A DNA stretch of 64,000 nt from Absicoccus porci (GTDB taxonomy: Bacteria; Bacillota_I; Bacilli_A; Erysipelotrichales; Erysipelotrichaceae), in the NCBI RefSeq assembly GCF_003725415.1, contig NZ_RJQC01000003.1:219861-283860 (forward strand), given 5' to 3'. Made by a program: the position numbers and the translations under genes. Shown here one piece after another: positions 6,521 through 14,544 of this stretch (its first letter is position 1; each line of letters starts with the position of its first letter). The notes beneath the pieces are model-generated. The model was given only the letters and a program-made list of their open reading frames with translations. It searched no databases and was not told the origin of the DNA.

Positions 6521-9487
6521 ATGTTTTTAAAACGAATTGAACTACAAGGATTTAAGAGCTTTGCGGATAAAACCGTCATTCAATTTGATCATGACATTAC
6601 CGGGATCGTCGGACCAAATGGTTGTGGTAAAAGCAATATCAACGATGCTATCCGTTGGGTCTTGGGTGAGCAAAGCATCAAATCACTTCGTTCCGGCAGT
6701 AGTATGTCGGATATTATTTTTTCTGGTAGTAAATATCGCAAACCGGTCAATTTAGCCAAAGTTTCTTTGGTTTTTGATAATACACAACATATTTTTGATT
6801 CTGATTTTGATGAAATTGAAATCACTCGACAATTAGAAAGAGCCAATAATGAAGCCAGTTATTTCATCAATAAAACTCCTTGTCGATTGAAAGATATCAA
6901 TGATCTGGTGATGGATACCGGATTGGGACGCGATTCTTTGAGCATTATTACGCAAGGTAATATTTCCGCTTTTGCGGATGCGAAACCCGAGGATCGTCGT
7001 TCTTTATTTGAAGAAGCGGCAGGAGTAGCCAAATATAAGAAAAGAAAACAAGTTTCTTTACGAAAGCTTGAAAAAACCAAAGATAATCTAGATCGTGTCC
7101 AAGATATCATGGATGAGATTGAGCATCAGTTGGTACCGTTAAAACGACAAGCAGATAAAGCACAGAAATATCTATCATATCGGGATTCCTTATCAAAGAT
7201 TGAAATCAATGTGTTGGTGCATGAAATTGGTTCTTACCATGAACAACTGCAGGAACTAAAAACACAAATTGATATGAAACGATCCGATCTGATTTCTTAT
7301 GATACCCAATTAACAAATTTGGATACAGAAATTGAAGCGGCTCGGAAACAAATGTATCAATTGGATGCGACGATCCATACCTTGCAAGGGGAATATACCC
7401 AAGCAATGAATCAATCTGTCCAGTTAGAAAAACGTAAGATCGAATTGGATGAAAAAAGAAAGTATGCGTTATCGCAAGCCGATCAAGAAGAACGAAAACA
7501 CCAATTGGAACAAATTTTAGCGGAAGCCCGTTATGAATATGAAGATCGAAAGTCTCGTTTGGAAGCAATGCAAACACAATATGATTTGTTGCTCAAAAAG
7601 CAGGAACAAACAAGACAAGATTTGTATCGTTGTACTTCGCAAAGAGAACAAGCCAATCGTATGTATCAACAATTGGACAATCGCCAACAAATCGTAAGCA
7701 ATATGTTAGCACAACCGTATCAACATCAAGCAGGTGTTCGAGCCATCGTTGCTGCAAAATCATCTTTGTCGGGTATTGAAGGGGTCATATCGGAGTTATT
7801 GGTTGCGAAAGATCAAATGGGACAAGCCATTCAAGCAGCCTTAGGTGGTACACAGTATCAAATCGTTACCGATAATGAGGTGAGTGCTCGTGCAGCCATT
7901 GGTTTCTTAAAACGAAATCGTTCCGGAAGAGCTACATTCTTACCCATGACAGTATGTAGACCTCGTCCATTGAATCAGCAACAACAATTTATTGCTACTT
8001 CTTGTGAAGGTTTTATTGATTTTGCGAATGGCTGTGTCCAATGTGATCCACGCTATGAAATGGTTCGTGATTCCTTATTGGGTCATGTCATTGTCATGGA
8101 TACATTGGAGCATGCGAATGAATGTGCGAAACGATTGAATCATCGGGTGAAGATCGTTACTTTAGATGGTGAAATTGTGCATCCAGGTGGATCCATGACT
8201 GGTGGACGTGGCAAGAATCAAAGTTCACCGGTTACCTTGAAACAAGAAATGACAACGATTACAAAAAAATTGACCGAAGCGAAGGCCAATCTTGATGCAC
8301 TTATTCAAAAAGAAAACAAATATAAGCAAGCGGATGATGACTATACAAATTCGATTGTGGATCTAAAAGTTTCAATAGGAAAATTAGAAAATGTATATGA
8401 AGTAAAAAAACAAAAATATGCATCCTTGAAAGATGAATATGGTCAACTGGGTGATTTAGAAGAGAATGCGACCAGTGGATTGGAAGATGAATTGGTCATC
8501 GAAATGTCTAAAATGCATGCACATATTGATTCTTTAACCGAACAGATGCAGGCACAAAGGCAACGTCGCTATCAAATCGGTCAACAAGTCGAAGAAAAAG
8601 AAAATGATGTACGAAAAATTCGTCGATTGATGAATGCATTGCAGAGTGAAATTCATCAATTGGATGTGGACCAAACCAAGAAACAAACACAGATGGATAA
8701 TGATTTGATGCGATTAAATACGGATTACCAAATGACGTATGAATACGCGAAAAGCCAATATGAAGATCTTTCTATGGATATCGAACAAGCCAAAGACGAA
8801 GTGGTTTGTTTACGTCAAAAGATCAAAAGTCTAGGCAATGTGAATTTGGATGCACCACAAGAATATGCGGAACTATCGGAACGATTTACGTTCATGTCCA
8901 AACAAAAAGAAGATTTAGAAAATGCCTCGCAACAAATCTTAGATGCGATTGCCGAAATGGATCAGACGGTGATTGAGAAGTTTACGGATATGTTCCATAA
9001 AATCAACAATGAATTGGATGATGTTTTTAAGGCGTTATTTGGTGGTGGTCATGCGAAATTGACAATGGTCGATCCGGATGATGTTTTGCATACAGGTATT
9101 GATATTGATGTACAACCGCCAGGAAAAATGGTTAAAAATATTCAGACGTTCTCTGGTGGTGAAAAAGCATTGATTGCGATCAGTGTGTTATTTTCCATTC
9201 TTAGAGCTAGAACGATGCCGTTGTGCATTTTTGATGAAGTCGAAGCCGCATTGGATCAGGCCAATGTCGAACGATTTGCAAAATATCTCGATCGTTTCCG
9301 TGGACAGAGTCAATTTATCGTGGTGACCCATCGTCCAGGAACCATGGAACAATGTGATACTTTATATGGAGTAACCATGCAAAAAGATGGTGTATCGCAA
9401 TTGTTGAAAGTGGAATTAAGAGATGCTGTGCATATTGTTGAAAAGGAGGAAGAAGAGAATGGCAATCTTTCAATCAATCAAAGATAA
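6521..9487 (+). CDS. smc: Chromosome partition protein Smc (short-armed)
   Basis: Core ATPase of the Smc-ScpAB condensin. The start at 6521 is chosen because GGAG at 6508-6511 is 9 nt upstream and the protein then begins MFLKRIELQGFKSFADKT; an ATG at 6515 and a TTG at 6506 are too close to or inside that site. Walker A GPNGCGKSN is near residue 32; coiled coil about 170-400; hinge about 404-560; second coil to about 770; the C-terminal head has the signature FSGGEKAL and Walker B LCIFDEVEAALD. At 988 residues it is about 200 shorter than typical Smc (about 1180), the loss being split between both coil arms. It overlaps ftsY by 29 nt. Confidence 0.95.
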   Translation: MFLKRIELQGFKSFADKTVIQFDHDITGIVGPNGCGKSNINDAIRWVLGEQSIKSLRSGSSMSDIIFSGSKYRKPVNLAKVSLVFDNTQHIFDSDFDEIEITRQLERANNEASYFINKTPCRLKDINDLVMDTGLGRDSLSIITQGNISAFADAKPEDRRSLFEEAAGVAKYKKRKQVSLRKLEKTKDNLDRVQDIMDEIEHQLVPLKRQADKAQKYLSYRDSLSKIEINVLVHEIGSYHEQLQELKTQIDMKRSDLISYDTQLTNLDTEIEAARKQMYQLDATIHTLQGEYTQAMNQSVQLEKRKIELDEKRKYALSQADQEERKHQLEQILAEARYEYEDRKSRLEAMQTQYDLLLKKQEQTRQDLYRCTSQREQANRMYQQLDNRQQIVSNMLAQPYQHQAGVRAIVAAKSSLSGIEGVISELLVAKDQMGQAIQAALGGTQYQIVTDNEVSARAAIGFLKRNRSGRATFLPMTVCRPRPLNQQQQFIATSCEGFIDFANGCVQCDPRYEMVRDSLLGHVIVMDTLEHANECAKRLNHRVKIVTLDGEIVHPGGSMTGGRGKNQSSPVTLKQEMTTITKKLTEAKANLDALIQKENKYKQADDDYTNSIVDLKVSIGKLENVYEVKKQKYASLKDEYGQLGDLEENATSGLEDELVIEMSKMHAHIDSLTEQMQAQRQRRYQIGQQVEEKENDVRKIRRLMNALQSEIHQLDVDQTKKQTQMDNDLMRLNTDYQMTYEYAKSQYEDLSMDIEQAKDEVVCLRQKIKSLGNVNLDAPQEYAELSERFTFMSKQKEDLENASQQILDAIAEMDQTVIEKFTDMFHKINNELDDVFKALFGGGHAKLTMVDPDDVLHTGIDIDVQPPGKMVKNIQTFSGGEKALIAISVLFSILRARTMPLCIFDEVEAALDQANVERFAKYLDRFRGQSQFIVVTHRPGTMEQCDTLYGVTMQKDGVSQLLKVELRDAVHIVEKEEEENGNLSINQR

Positions 9488-10424
9488 ATTTAGTAAAAGT
9501 GATGATAAGGATAAATACTTGCAGGGATTAGATAAGTCGCGTCGTAGTTTTGGTGATCGCATCCGGGCTTTATCGAATAACTTTCATGGTATCGATGACG
9601 ATTTGTTGGAAGAATTGATGGTAATCTTACTCGAAGGGGATGTGGGTATTCAAACGGCTCAAAAGATTGTCGACTCCTTTGAAGAACACAGCAATGAATT
9701 AAAGAATTTTGATTCGATGGAAGATTACTTTATCTATATTCTTTATGAATTTTATGATGATGTTCCCGAAGAATACATCCATTTTAATCCAGATGGACCT
9801 ACGGTTATTTTAATGGTAGGTGTCAATGGTTCAGGAAAAACGACAACGAGTGCCAAATTGTTGCAATTGTATCAATCATTAGGGAAAAAAGTAGCTGTAG
9901 CTGCTGCTGATACGTTCCGTGCGGGAGCCATTGATCAAATCGATACATGGGCACAACGCATTGGTGTTCCTTGCATCAAGGGGAAACCTGGACAAGATCC
10001 AAGCAGTGTGTTGGTGGATGCTTGTCGATATGCGAAAGAAAATGATATCGATATTTTAATTGGTGATACAGCGGGTCGTCTGCAAAACAAGAAGAACTTA
10101 ATGAAAGAATTAGAAAAAATGACGCGTGTCATTGGTCGTGAAATTGAAGGGGCTCCGCAAGAAGTATGGTTGGTATTGGATGCAACAACAGGTCAAAATG
10201 GTATCAGTCAAGCGCAAGTCTTTTTGGATGCCACTCATGTTACCGGAATTGTTTTAACCAAAATGGATGGTACGGCTAAGGGTGGTGTGGTTCTATCCAT
10301 TCATGATATGTTGCATTTGCCTGTCCGTTTTTTGGGTTTAGGCGAAAAACCAGAAGATTTACGACCATTTGATGTGGCTAGTTACATCATGGGTATGACT
10401 AAAGGAATGAATCTTCATGATTGA
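9459..10424 (+). CDS. ftsY: Signal recognition particle receptor FtsY
   Basis: GTPase that docks SRP-ribosome complexes at the membrane. The start at 9459 fits AAAGGAGGA 8 nt upstream and the usual MAIFQSIKDKF beginning. 321 residues: N domain, then the G domain with P-loop GVNGSGKTTTSAK near residue 117, DTFRAGAIDQ, DTAGRLQNKKNL and TKMDGTAKGG. Only a very short N-terminal A region is present, so membrane binding relies on the first amphipathic helix. It overlaps smc by 29 nt and ylxM by 8 nt. Confidence 0.97.
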   Translation: MAIFQSIKDKFSKSDDKDKYLQGLDKSRRSFGDRIRALSNNFHGIDDDLLEELMVILLEGDVGIQTAQKIVDSFEEHSNELKNFDSMEDYFIYILYEFYDDVPEEYIHFNPDGPTVILMVGVNGSGKTTTSAKLLQLYQSLGKKVAVAAADTFRAGAIDQIDTWAQRIGVPCIKGKPGQDPSSVLVDACRYAKENDIDILIGDTAGRLQNKKNLMKELEKMTRVIGREIEGAPQEVWLVLDATTGQNGISQAQVFLDATHVTGIVLTKMDGTAKGGVVLSIHDMLHLPVRFLGLGEKPEDLRPFDVASYIMGMTKGMNLHD

Positions 10425-10698
10425 TCATGTACAAGCTAATGAATATTTAGATATTTATGGTCCATTATTGACGGCACGGCAACAGGATATTTTATCGTTG
10501 TATTATGGGGAAGATCTTTCTTATACCGAAATCAGTGAAGAATTAGGCATCAGTCGAGCAGGTGTCATGGATACAGTACATCGGGCGAGTGCACAATTAG
10601 AAAAATATGAACATGTGATTGGTTATGTGCAAAAAAAACATAAAATCATACAATTATGTCAAGAAAAAAAGTATAATGAAATAACGAATGTATTTTAG
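10417..10698 (+). CDS. ylxM: YlxM/p13-like putative DNA-binding protein
   Basis: 93-residue sigma-70 region-4-like helix-turn-helix protein; YlxM stimulates SRP GTPase cycling in some Firmicutes. The helix-turn-helix is visible at about residues 20-55 (TARQQDILSLYYGEDLSY, then EISEELGISRAGVMD). It overlaps ftsY by 8 nt. The gene usually sits directly before ffh, but here ackA follows, with its ribosome binding site overlapping the ylxM stop codon. Confidence 0.9.
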   Translation: MIDHVQANEYLDIYGPLLTARQQDILSLYYGEDLSYTEISEELGISRAGVMDTVHRASAQLEKYEHVIGYVQKKHKIIQLCQEKKYNEITNVF

Positions 10699-10708
10699 GA
10701 GGAAAACA

Positions 10709-11917
10709 ATGTCTATAATCGTAATGAGTGTTAATGCTGGCAGCACTTCTTTGAAATTTCAAGTTTTTCAAATGCCAGAAGAAATCGTTTTAGCGTCAGG
10801 AAATATTGAACGAATCGGTATGGAAGATTCTATTTTCGGAATCAAATTGAAAGGAAAATCTGAAAAAATTAGTAAAGTTTTACCAATCAAAGATCACAGT
10901 GTAGCCGTTGAAGAATTAATGAATGCGTTGATCGAGCATAAAATCGTAAATAGTCTAGCCGATATCAAAGCTGTAGGTCATCGTGTTGTCCATGGTGGTG
11001 AATACTTTTCACATTCTGTTCCAGTGGATGAATGGTCGGAAAGTAAAGTGGAAGAATTATGTGAGTTAGCACCACTTCATAATCCGGGTGCATTGGTTGG
11101 TTTGCGCTCATTACGAAAAGCATTGCCAAATGCAGAACATTGTTTCTCATTTGATACGGCTTTCTTCCAGACCATGCCGGAAGAAAACTTTATTTATCCA
11201 ATTCCTTATGAATATTATGAAAAAGACCATATTCGTCGATATGGTGCCCATGGTATTTCGCATGAATATTTAACGAAACGATTGGCCGAAATCGAAGGAA
11301 AACCAGTGGATCAAATGAATATCATTACGTGTCACTTAGGTGGTGGTGCAAGTATTGTTGCCGTACGTAATGGAAAAGCATTTAAAGTATCGATGGGATT
11401 TACGCCATTAGGCGGTATTATGATGGGTACTCGTTGTGGTGATATCGACCCAGCTATCGTTGTTTATTTGATGCGAAAATATCATTATACGGCCGAAGAA
11501 TTAGATACGATCTTGAATAAGAAATCTGGTTTATTAGGTGTCAGTGGCATTTCGAGTGATATGCGCGATGTCATCGAGGCCAGTGCACAAGGAAATCCAC
11601 GTGCTATTTTAACTTTCTCGATTTATGTGTCTCGTGTTGTTGAACAAATTGCTGGTTATTATGGCTTGATGGGTGGAGCTGATGCCATTGTATTTAGTGC
11701 AGGTGTTGGTGAAAACAATGATATCATCCGTCAAGAAGTATGTGATCGTTTGAAATGTATGGGAGTAAAAGTACCAGCCGATAATAACTTCTATATTCGT
11801 GGGGAAGAAGCTAAATTAAGTTCGGATGATTCGAAAGTGGATGTATGGCTAATTCCAACCAATGAAGAATTAGTCATTGCTCGCGACGCATATAAGATCT
11901 ATACCAATGGTAAATAA
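10709..11917 (+). CDS. ackA: Acetate kinase
   Basis: Interconverts acetyl phosphate and acetate with ATP formation. The start at 10709 has AGGAGG 6 nt upstream. 402 residues of the ASKHA fold: SVNAGSTSLKFQVF at residues 7-20, VGHRVVHGGEYF near 91, FDTAFFQTMPE near 149, HGISHEYL, the CHLGGGAS phosphate loop and the C-terminal FSAGVGENN adenosine motif. No phosphotransacetylase gene is adjacent. It overlaps the following DHH gene by 11 nt. Confidence 0.97.
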   Translation: MSIIVMSVNAGSTSLKFQVFQMPEEIVLASGNIERIGMEDSIFGIKLKGKSEKISKVLPIKDHSVAVEELMNALIEHKIVNSLADIKAVGHRVVHGGEYFSHSVPVDEWSESKVEELCELAPLHNPGALVGLRSLRKALPNAEHCFSFDTAFFQTMPEENFIYPIPYEYYEKDHIRRYGAHGISHEYLTKRLAEIEGKPVDQMNIITCHLGGGASIVAVRNGKAFKVSMGFTPLGGIMMGTRCGDIDPAIVVYLMRKYHYTAEELDTILNKKSGLLGVSGISSDMRDVIEASAQGNPRAILTFSIYVSRVVEQIAGYYGLMGGADAIVFSAGVGENNDIIRQEVCDRLKCMGVKVPADNNFYIRGEEAKLSSDDSKVDVWLIPTNEELVIARDAYKIYTNGK

Positions 11918-12833
11918 GATTCTTCAAGCGATTGATGCCCACGATAAAATTGCACTTTTTCGACATGAATATCCGGATATGGATGCGATTGGTTCCCAAT
12001 TGGGATTCAAAACCATTATTGAAACACAATACCCAAAAAAAGATGTACGTGCTTTTGGGGGGATGAGTGAAGCAGCTAGTCATTTTGTCAATGATATGGA
12101 TCATGCCCAAGATGATTGGTTTGATGGTGCGCTTGCGATCATTTTAGATACGTCCAATGCAGCTCGAGTGGATGATCAACGATATCAATTGGCTTCGGCA
12201 TCGATTCGTATTGACCATCACGTACCAGTGGAGCATTTTTGTGATATCGAATATATTGATGAAAAAGCAACGGCCACTTGTGAACTATTAGCTTTGGGAT
12301 TGGATGCTCTACATATTTCGATTCCAAAGTCTGCCGCACAAATGTTGTATAGTGGGTTGATTGCGGATTCTATTCGTTTTACGATTGGAACGGTACGACC
12401 AGAAACCATGAAAGCGGCTGGTTATCTGATTGGTCAAGGTGTGGATGTCATTCAATGTGAAGAAGATAATTTTGCGACAAATTATTCCGATTATGCCTAT
12501 GAAACAAAAGTTCGCGAAAAAGCAACACGTGAAGGAAATGCTTTCGTTGCCATTATGGAACCTGAAGATTATGCACCTTTGACGTTTTCTCAAGCCAAAG
12601 AAAAAGTGTATGTCTTATCTGGTATACGAGAAATCACATGTTGGGGATTATTTACCCGAATGGAAGATGGCATACATTATGCTGCTTCTTTACGTTCCAA
12701 AAGGAAAGATGTACGTCAAATTGCGACAGCCTTTCATGGCGGTGGTCATGTGTGTGCAGCCGGGATAAAAAATTTAACACGTGAACAAGTAGATGAAATC
12801 GTCAAACAATTAAAACAACTCAGTTTAGAATAG
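11907..12833 (+). CDS. nrnA: DHH-family phosphoesterase (NrnA-like oligoribonuclease/pAp phosphatase)
   Basis: Predicted manganese-dependent enzyme degrading short RNA or nucleotides such as pAp or cyclic dinucleotide products. The start at 11907 gives MVNKILQAIDAHDKIALF, 308 residues. Motifs in order: HEYPDMDAIGSQ near residue 22, LDTSNAARVD, the DHH motif in RIDHHVP near residue 102, and DHHA1 glycine motif FHGGGHVCAAGI near residue 275. It overlaps ackA by 11 nt, suggesting coupling, and ends at a terminator. Substrate cannot be set from sequence alone. Confidence 0.9.
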   Translation: MVNKILQAIDAHDKIALFRHEYPDMDAIGSQLGFKTIIETQYPKKDVRAFGGMSEAASHFVNDMDHAQDDWFDGALAIILDTSNAARVDDQRYQLASASIRIDHHVPVEHFCDIEYIDEKATATCELLALGLDALHISIPKSAAQMLYSGLIADSIRFTIGTVRPETMKAAGYLIGQGVDVIQCEEDNFATNYSDYAYETKVREKATREGNAFVAIMEPEDYAPLTFSQAKEKVYVLSGIREITCWGLFTRMEDGIHYAASLRSKRKDVRQIATAFHGGGHVCAAGIKNLTREQVDEIVKQLKQLSLE

Positions 12834-12856
12834 GGCACCTTGTGTGCCCCTTTTTT
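12833..12856 (+). terminator. Intrinsic terminator after nrnA
   Basis: Stem GGGCAC/GTGCCC with a 5-nt loop then CTTTTTT; it closes the smc-to-nrnA run. Confidence 0.9.
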
Positions 12857-12865
12857 GAAAAGTGC

Positions 12866-12894
12866 TTGCCAAATAAAGGGAAAGATTGTAAGAT
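12866..12894 (+). promoter_or_regulatory. Promoter of tRNA-Gln
   Basis: TTGCCA (12866-12871), 17-bp spacer, TAAGAT (12889-12894), 12 nt ahead of the tRNA. Confidence 0.75.
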
Positions 12895-12906
12895 TAAATG
12901 GCACAT

Positions 12907-12982
12907 TGGGGTATAGCCAAGCGGTAAGGCAGCAGACTCTGAATCTGCCATTTCACTGGTTCGAATCCAGTTACCCCAGCCA
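12907..12982 (+). tRNA. tRNA-Gln (anticodon CTG)
   Basis: Complete cloverleaf: 7-bp acceptor TGGGGTA/TACCCCA, anticodon stem GCAGA/TCTGC around a loop with CTG at positions 34-36, T loop TTCGAAT, discriminator G and encoded CCA. Confidence 0.96.
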
Positions 12983-12993
12983 CAATACAATAA

Positions 12994-13020
12994 ACCGAGT
13001 CAGAAGGCTCGGTATTTTTT
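12994..13020 (+). terminator. Intrinsic terminator after tRNA-Gln
   Basis: Stem ACCGAG/CTCGGT with an 8-nt loop, then ATTTTTT. mscS starts 15 nt later and may be transcribed partly by read-through. Confidence 0.85.
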
Positions 13021-13034
13021 ATAAAGGAGTTCTT

Positions 13035-13811
13035 ATGTTTGAAATCAATACATGGATACAAAAAGGCATTACGATATTGATCATTCTTATTGTTGGATGG
13101 ATTGTTTCACGTTTTGTAAAATCATTGATCTTGCGTTTGATTGGTAAAAGCCCAGATCAAGGAGCAGTTACTTTTTTAGCTTCGGCAGCCTCTTTATTGA
13201 TCAAGATCATGGTCATTGTTATGATCTTAGAACAATTAGGGGTCAATTCCAATGTGATCGTTGGTGCTTTTTCAGCTTGTACCTTAGGTATTTCCTTAGC
13301 CTTACGATCGAATATGGCCGATGTAGCGGGTGGTATGCAAATCATTTTTACACGTCCTTTTTTAGTTGGTGATTTTGTGAAAGTTTTGGATCATGAAGGA
13401 ACCATTCAACGCATTGAAATTATGTATACTGTGATGGAAACTGTTAGTCATACCGAAGTTATCATTCCAAATTCCAAATTGGTTGAGAATACGATCACGA
13501 ATTATTCAAAAGATGGAAAGGTTTTTATTCATATTCCCATGACATTAAGTGCAGGCGTGGATACAGAAAAAGTCCAAGCAACGTTTTATCAAGTGATGCG
13601 AGAAGATCCAGATGTGATTCAAAATGAAGAGATGGATGTTCGAATCGATAGCTTAGAATCTGGTTTTCGTTTAGGAATTTATTGTGCCGTGCATAGTGAT
13701 CGGTATCCAAAAGCAGAAGCCGATTTGAAAAAACGATTACAGGAAGCTCGCATCAAAGCGGAAATTAATTTACCAAGTCAAACTGTTATCGTTCATGGAC
13801 AAGTGAATTAA
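13035..13811 (+). CDS. mscS: Small-conductance mechanosensitive channel MscS family
   Basis: Turgor-release channel of the cytoplasmic membrane. The frame extends upstream through the tRNA, but AAAGGAG at 13023-13029 fixes the start at 13035, giving 258 residues. There are three membrane helices (about 8-30, 50-70, 75-95), the third containing the Gly/Ala-rich pore segment near residue 80 (GAFSACTLGISLALRS, then NMADVAGG). The beta domain follows with VGDFVKV and the conserved VIIPNSKLVENTITNYS segment. Confidence 0.93.
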   Translation: MFEINTWIQKGITILIILIVGWIVSRFVKSLILRLIGKSPDQGAVTFLASAASLLIKIMVIVMILEQLGVNSNVIVGAFSACTLGISLALRSNMADVAGGMQIIFTRPFLVGDFVKVLDHEGTIQRIEIMYTVMETVSHTEVIIPNSKLVENTITNYSKDGKVFIHIPMTLSAGVDTEKVQATFYQVMREDPDVIQNEEMDVRIDSLESGFRLGIYCAVHSDRYPKAEADLKKRLQEARIKAEINLPSQTVIVHGQVN

Positions 13812-13845
13812 TTTATTTTACAATACCCTTAATAGGGAGAGCTAT

Positions 13846-14532
13846 ATGGAAATCATTGATTTTATTGTCCTAGTGGTTTTGGCAGCCATTGCCGTTGTAT
13901 TCTGTTTGTTACCTACAACAGTCCAACAATGGTTTGCAGCCCATCTATCGTTTGGACATTTTGGAATTCGTACAATCAAACGACGACATGATCAGACAGA
14001 TACATTGGGAAATTTTATATTATTTTTATGTCTCGTTTTTTGTTGCTTGTATTGGAAGATTCCCCAGTATTTTCTACTTCTGTATACCATTCTTTTCGGC
14101 ATAAGTTTTTTGATTTTAATGAGTCAGACTTATCGTATTAGTCAAACATATTCCAAGAAGAAACAAATTTCATTGATTTTAGCCATATTTACAATGTGTG
14201 CCATTGCCTATTGTAGTGCGATTGGTCTTTTGAACGGACATCAAATCATGAAAGATTTACCGGTCTTTCTTCAATCTCTTCAAAAAAACGAAACTTCTTC
14301 TTTTTTCTATTATGTTCGCCATTATGAATGGGTGTCCGTTATTTTATCGGGCCTAGTGATGTTTTATACATTTTATTTGGTCTGGGCACAATTTAAATAT
14401 ATGCGTTTAGAAAATAGCTTTAAAGCGGATAATATGATCTTTTTTTGGATCAAAGTGATTTTTGTATCTATTCTTTCGATTGGACTCGGTTATGGTGGAT
14501 ATAGAATCATTGCGTTAGCTTATTATTTGTAA
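13846..14532 (+). CDS. Polytopic membrane protein of unknown function
   Basis: I do not recognise the family. 228 residues with about six hydrophobic segments (roughly 5-23, 52-70, 72-92, 106-126, 160-182, 200-226), separated by short positively charged loops such as RTIKRRHDQ after the first helix. AGGGAG precedes the ATG. It lies between mscS and the aminopeptidase gene with 12 nt to the latter, so co-transcription is likely, but that does not reveal its job. Confidence 0.75.
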   Translation: MEIIDFIVLVVLAAIAVVFCLLPTTVQQWFAAHLSFGHFGIRTIKRRHDQTDTLGNFILFLCLVFCCLYWKIPQYFLLLYTILFGISFLILMSQTYRISQTYSKKKQISLILAIFTMCAIAYCSAIGLLNGHQIMKDLPVFLQSLQKNETSSFFYYVRHYEWVSVILSGLVMFYTFYLVWAQFKYMRLENSFKADNMIFFWIKVIFVSILSIGLGYGGYRIIALAYYL

Positions 14533-14544
14533 GGAAGTGAAAAG

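Noticed and set aside
12840..13034. N-terminal extension of MscS running through tRNA-Gln
   Set aside because: The frame is open but covers a tRNA gene and its terminator; AAAGGAG at 13023 and the first membrane helix fix the start at 13035.
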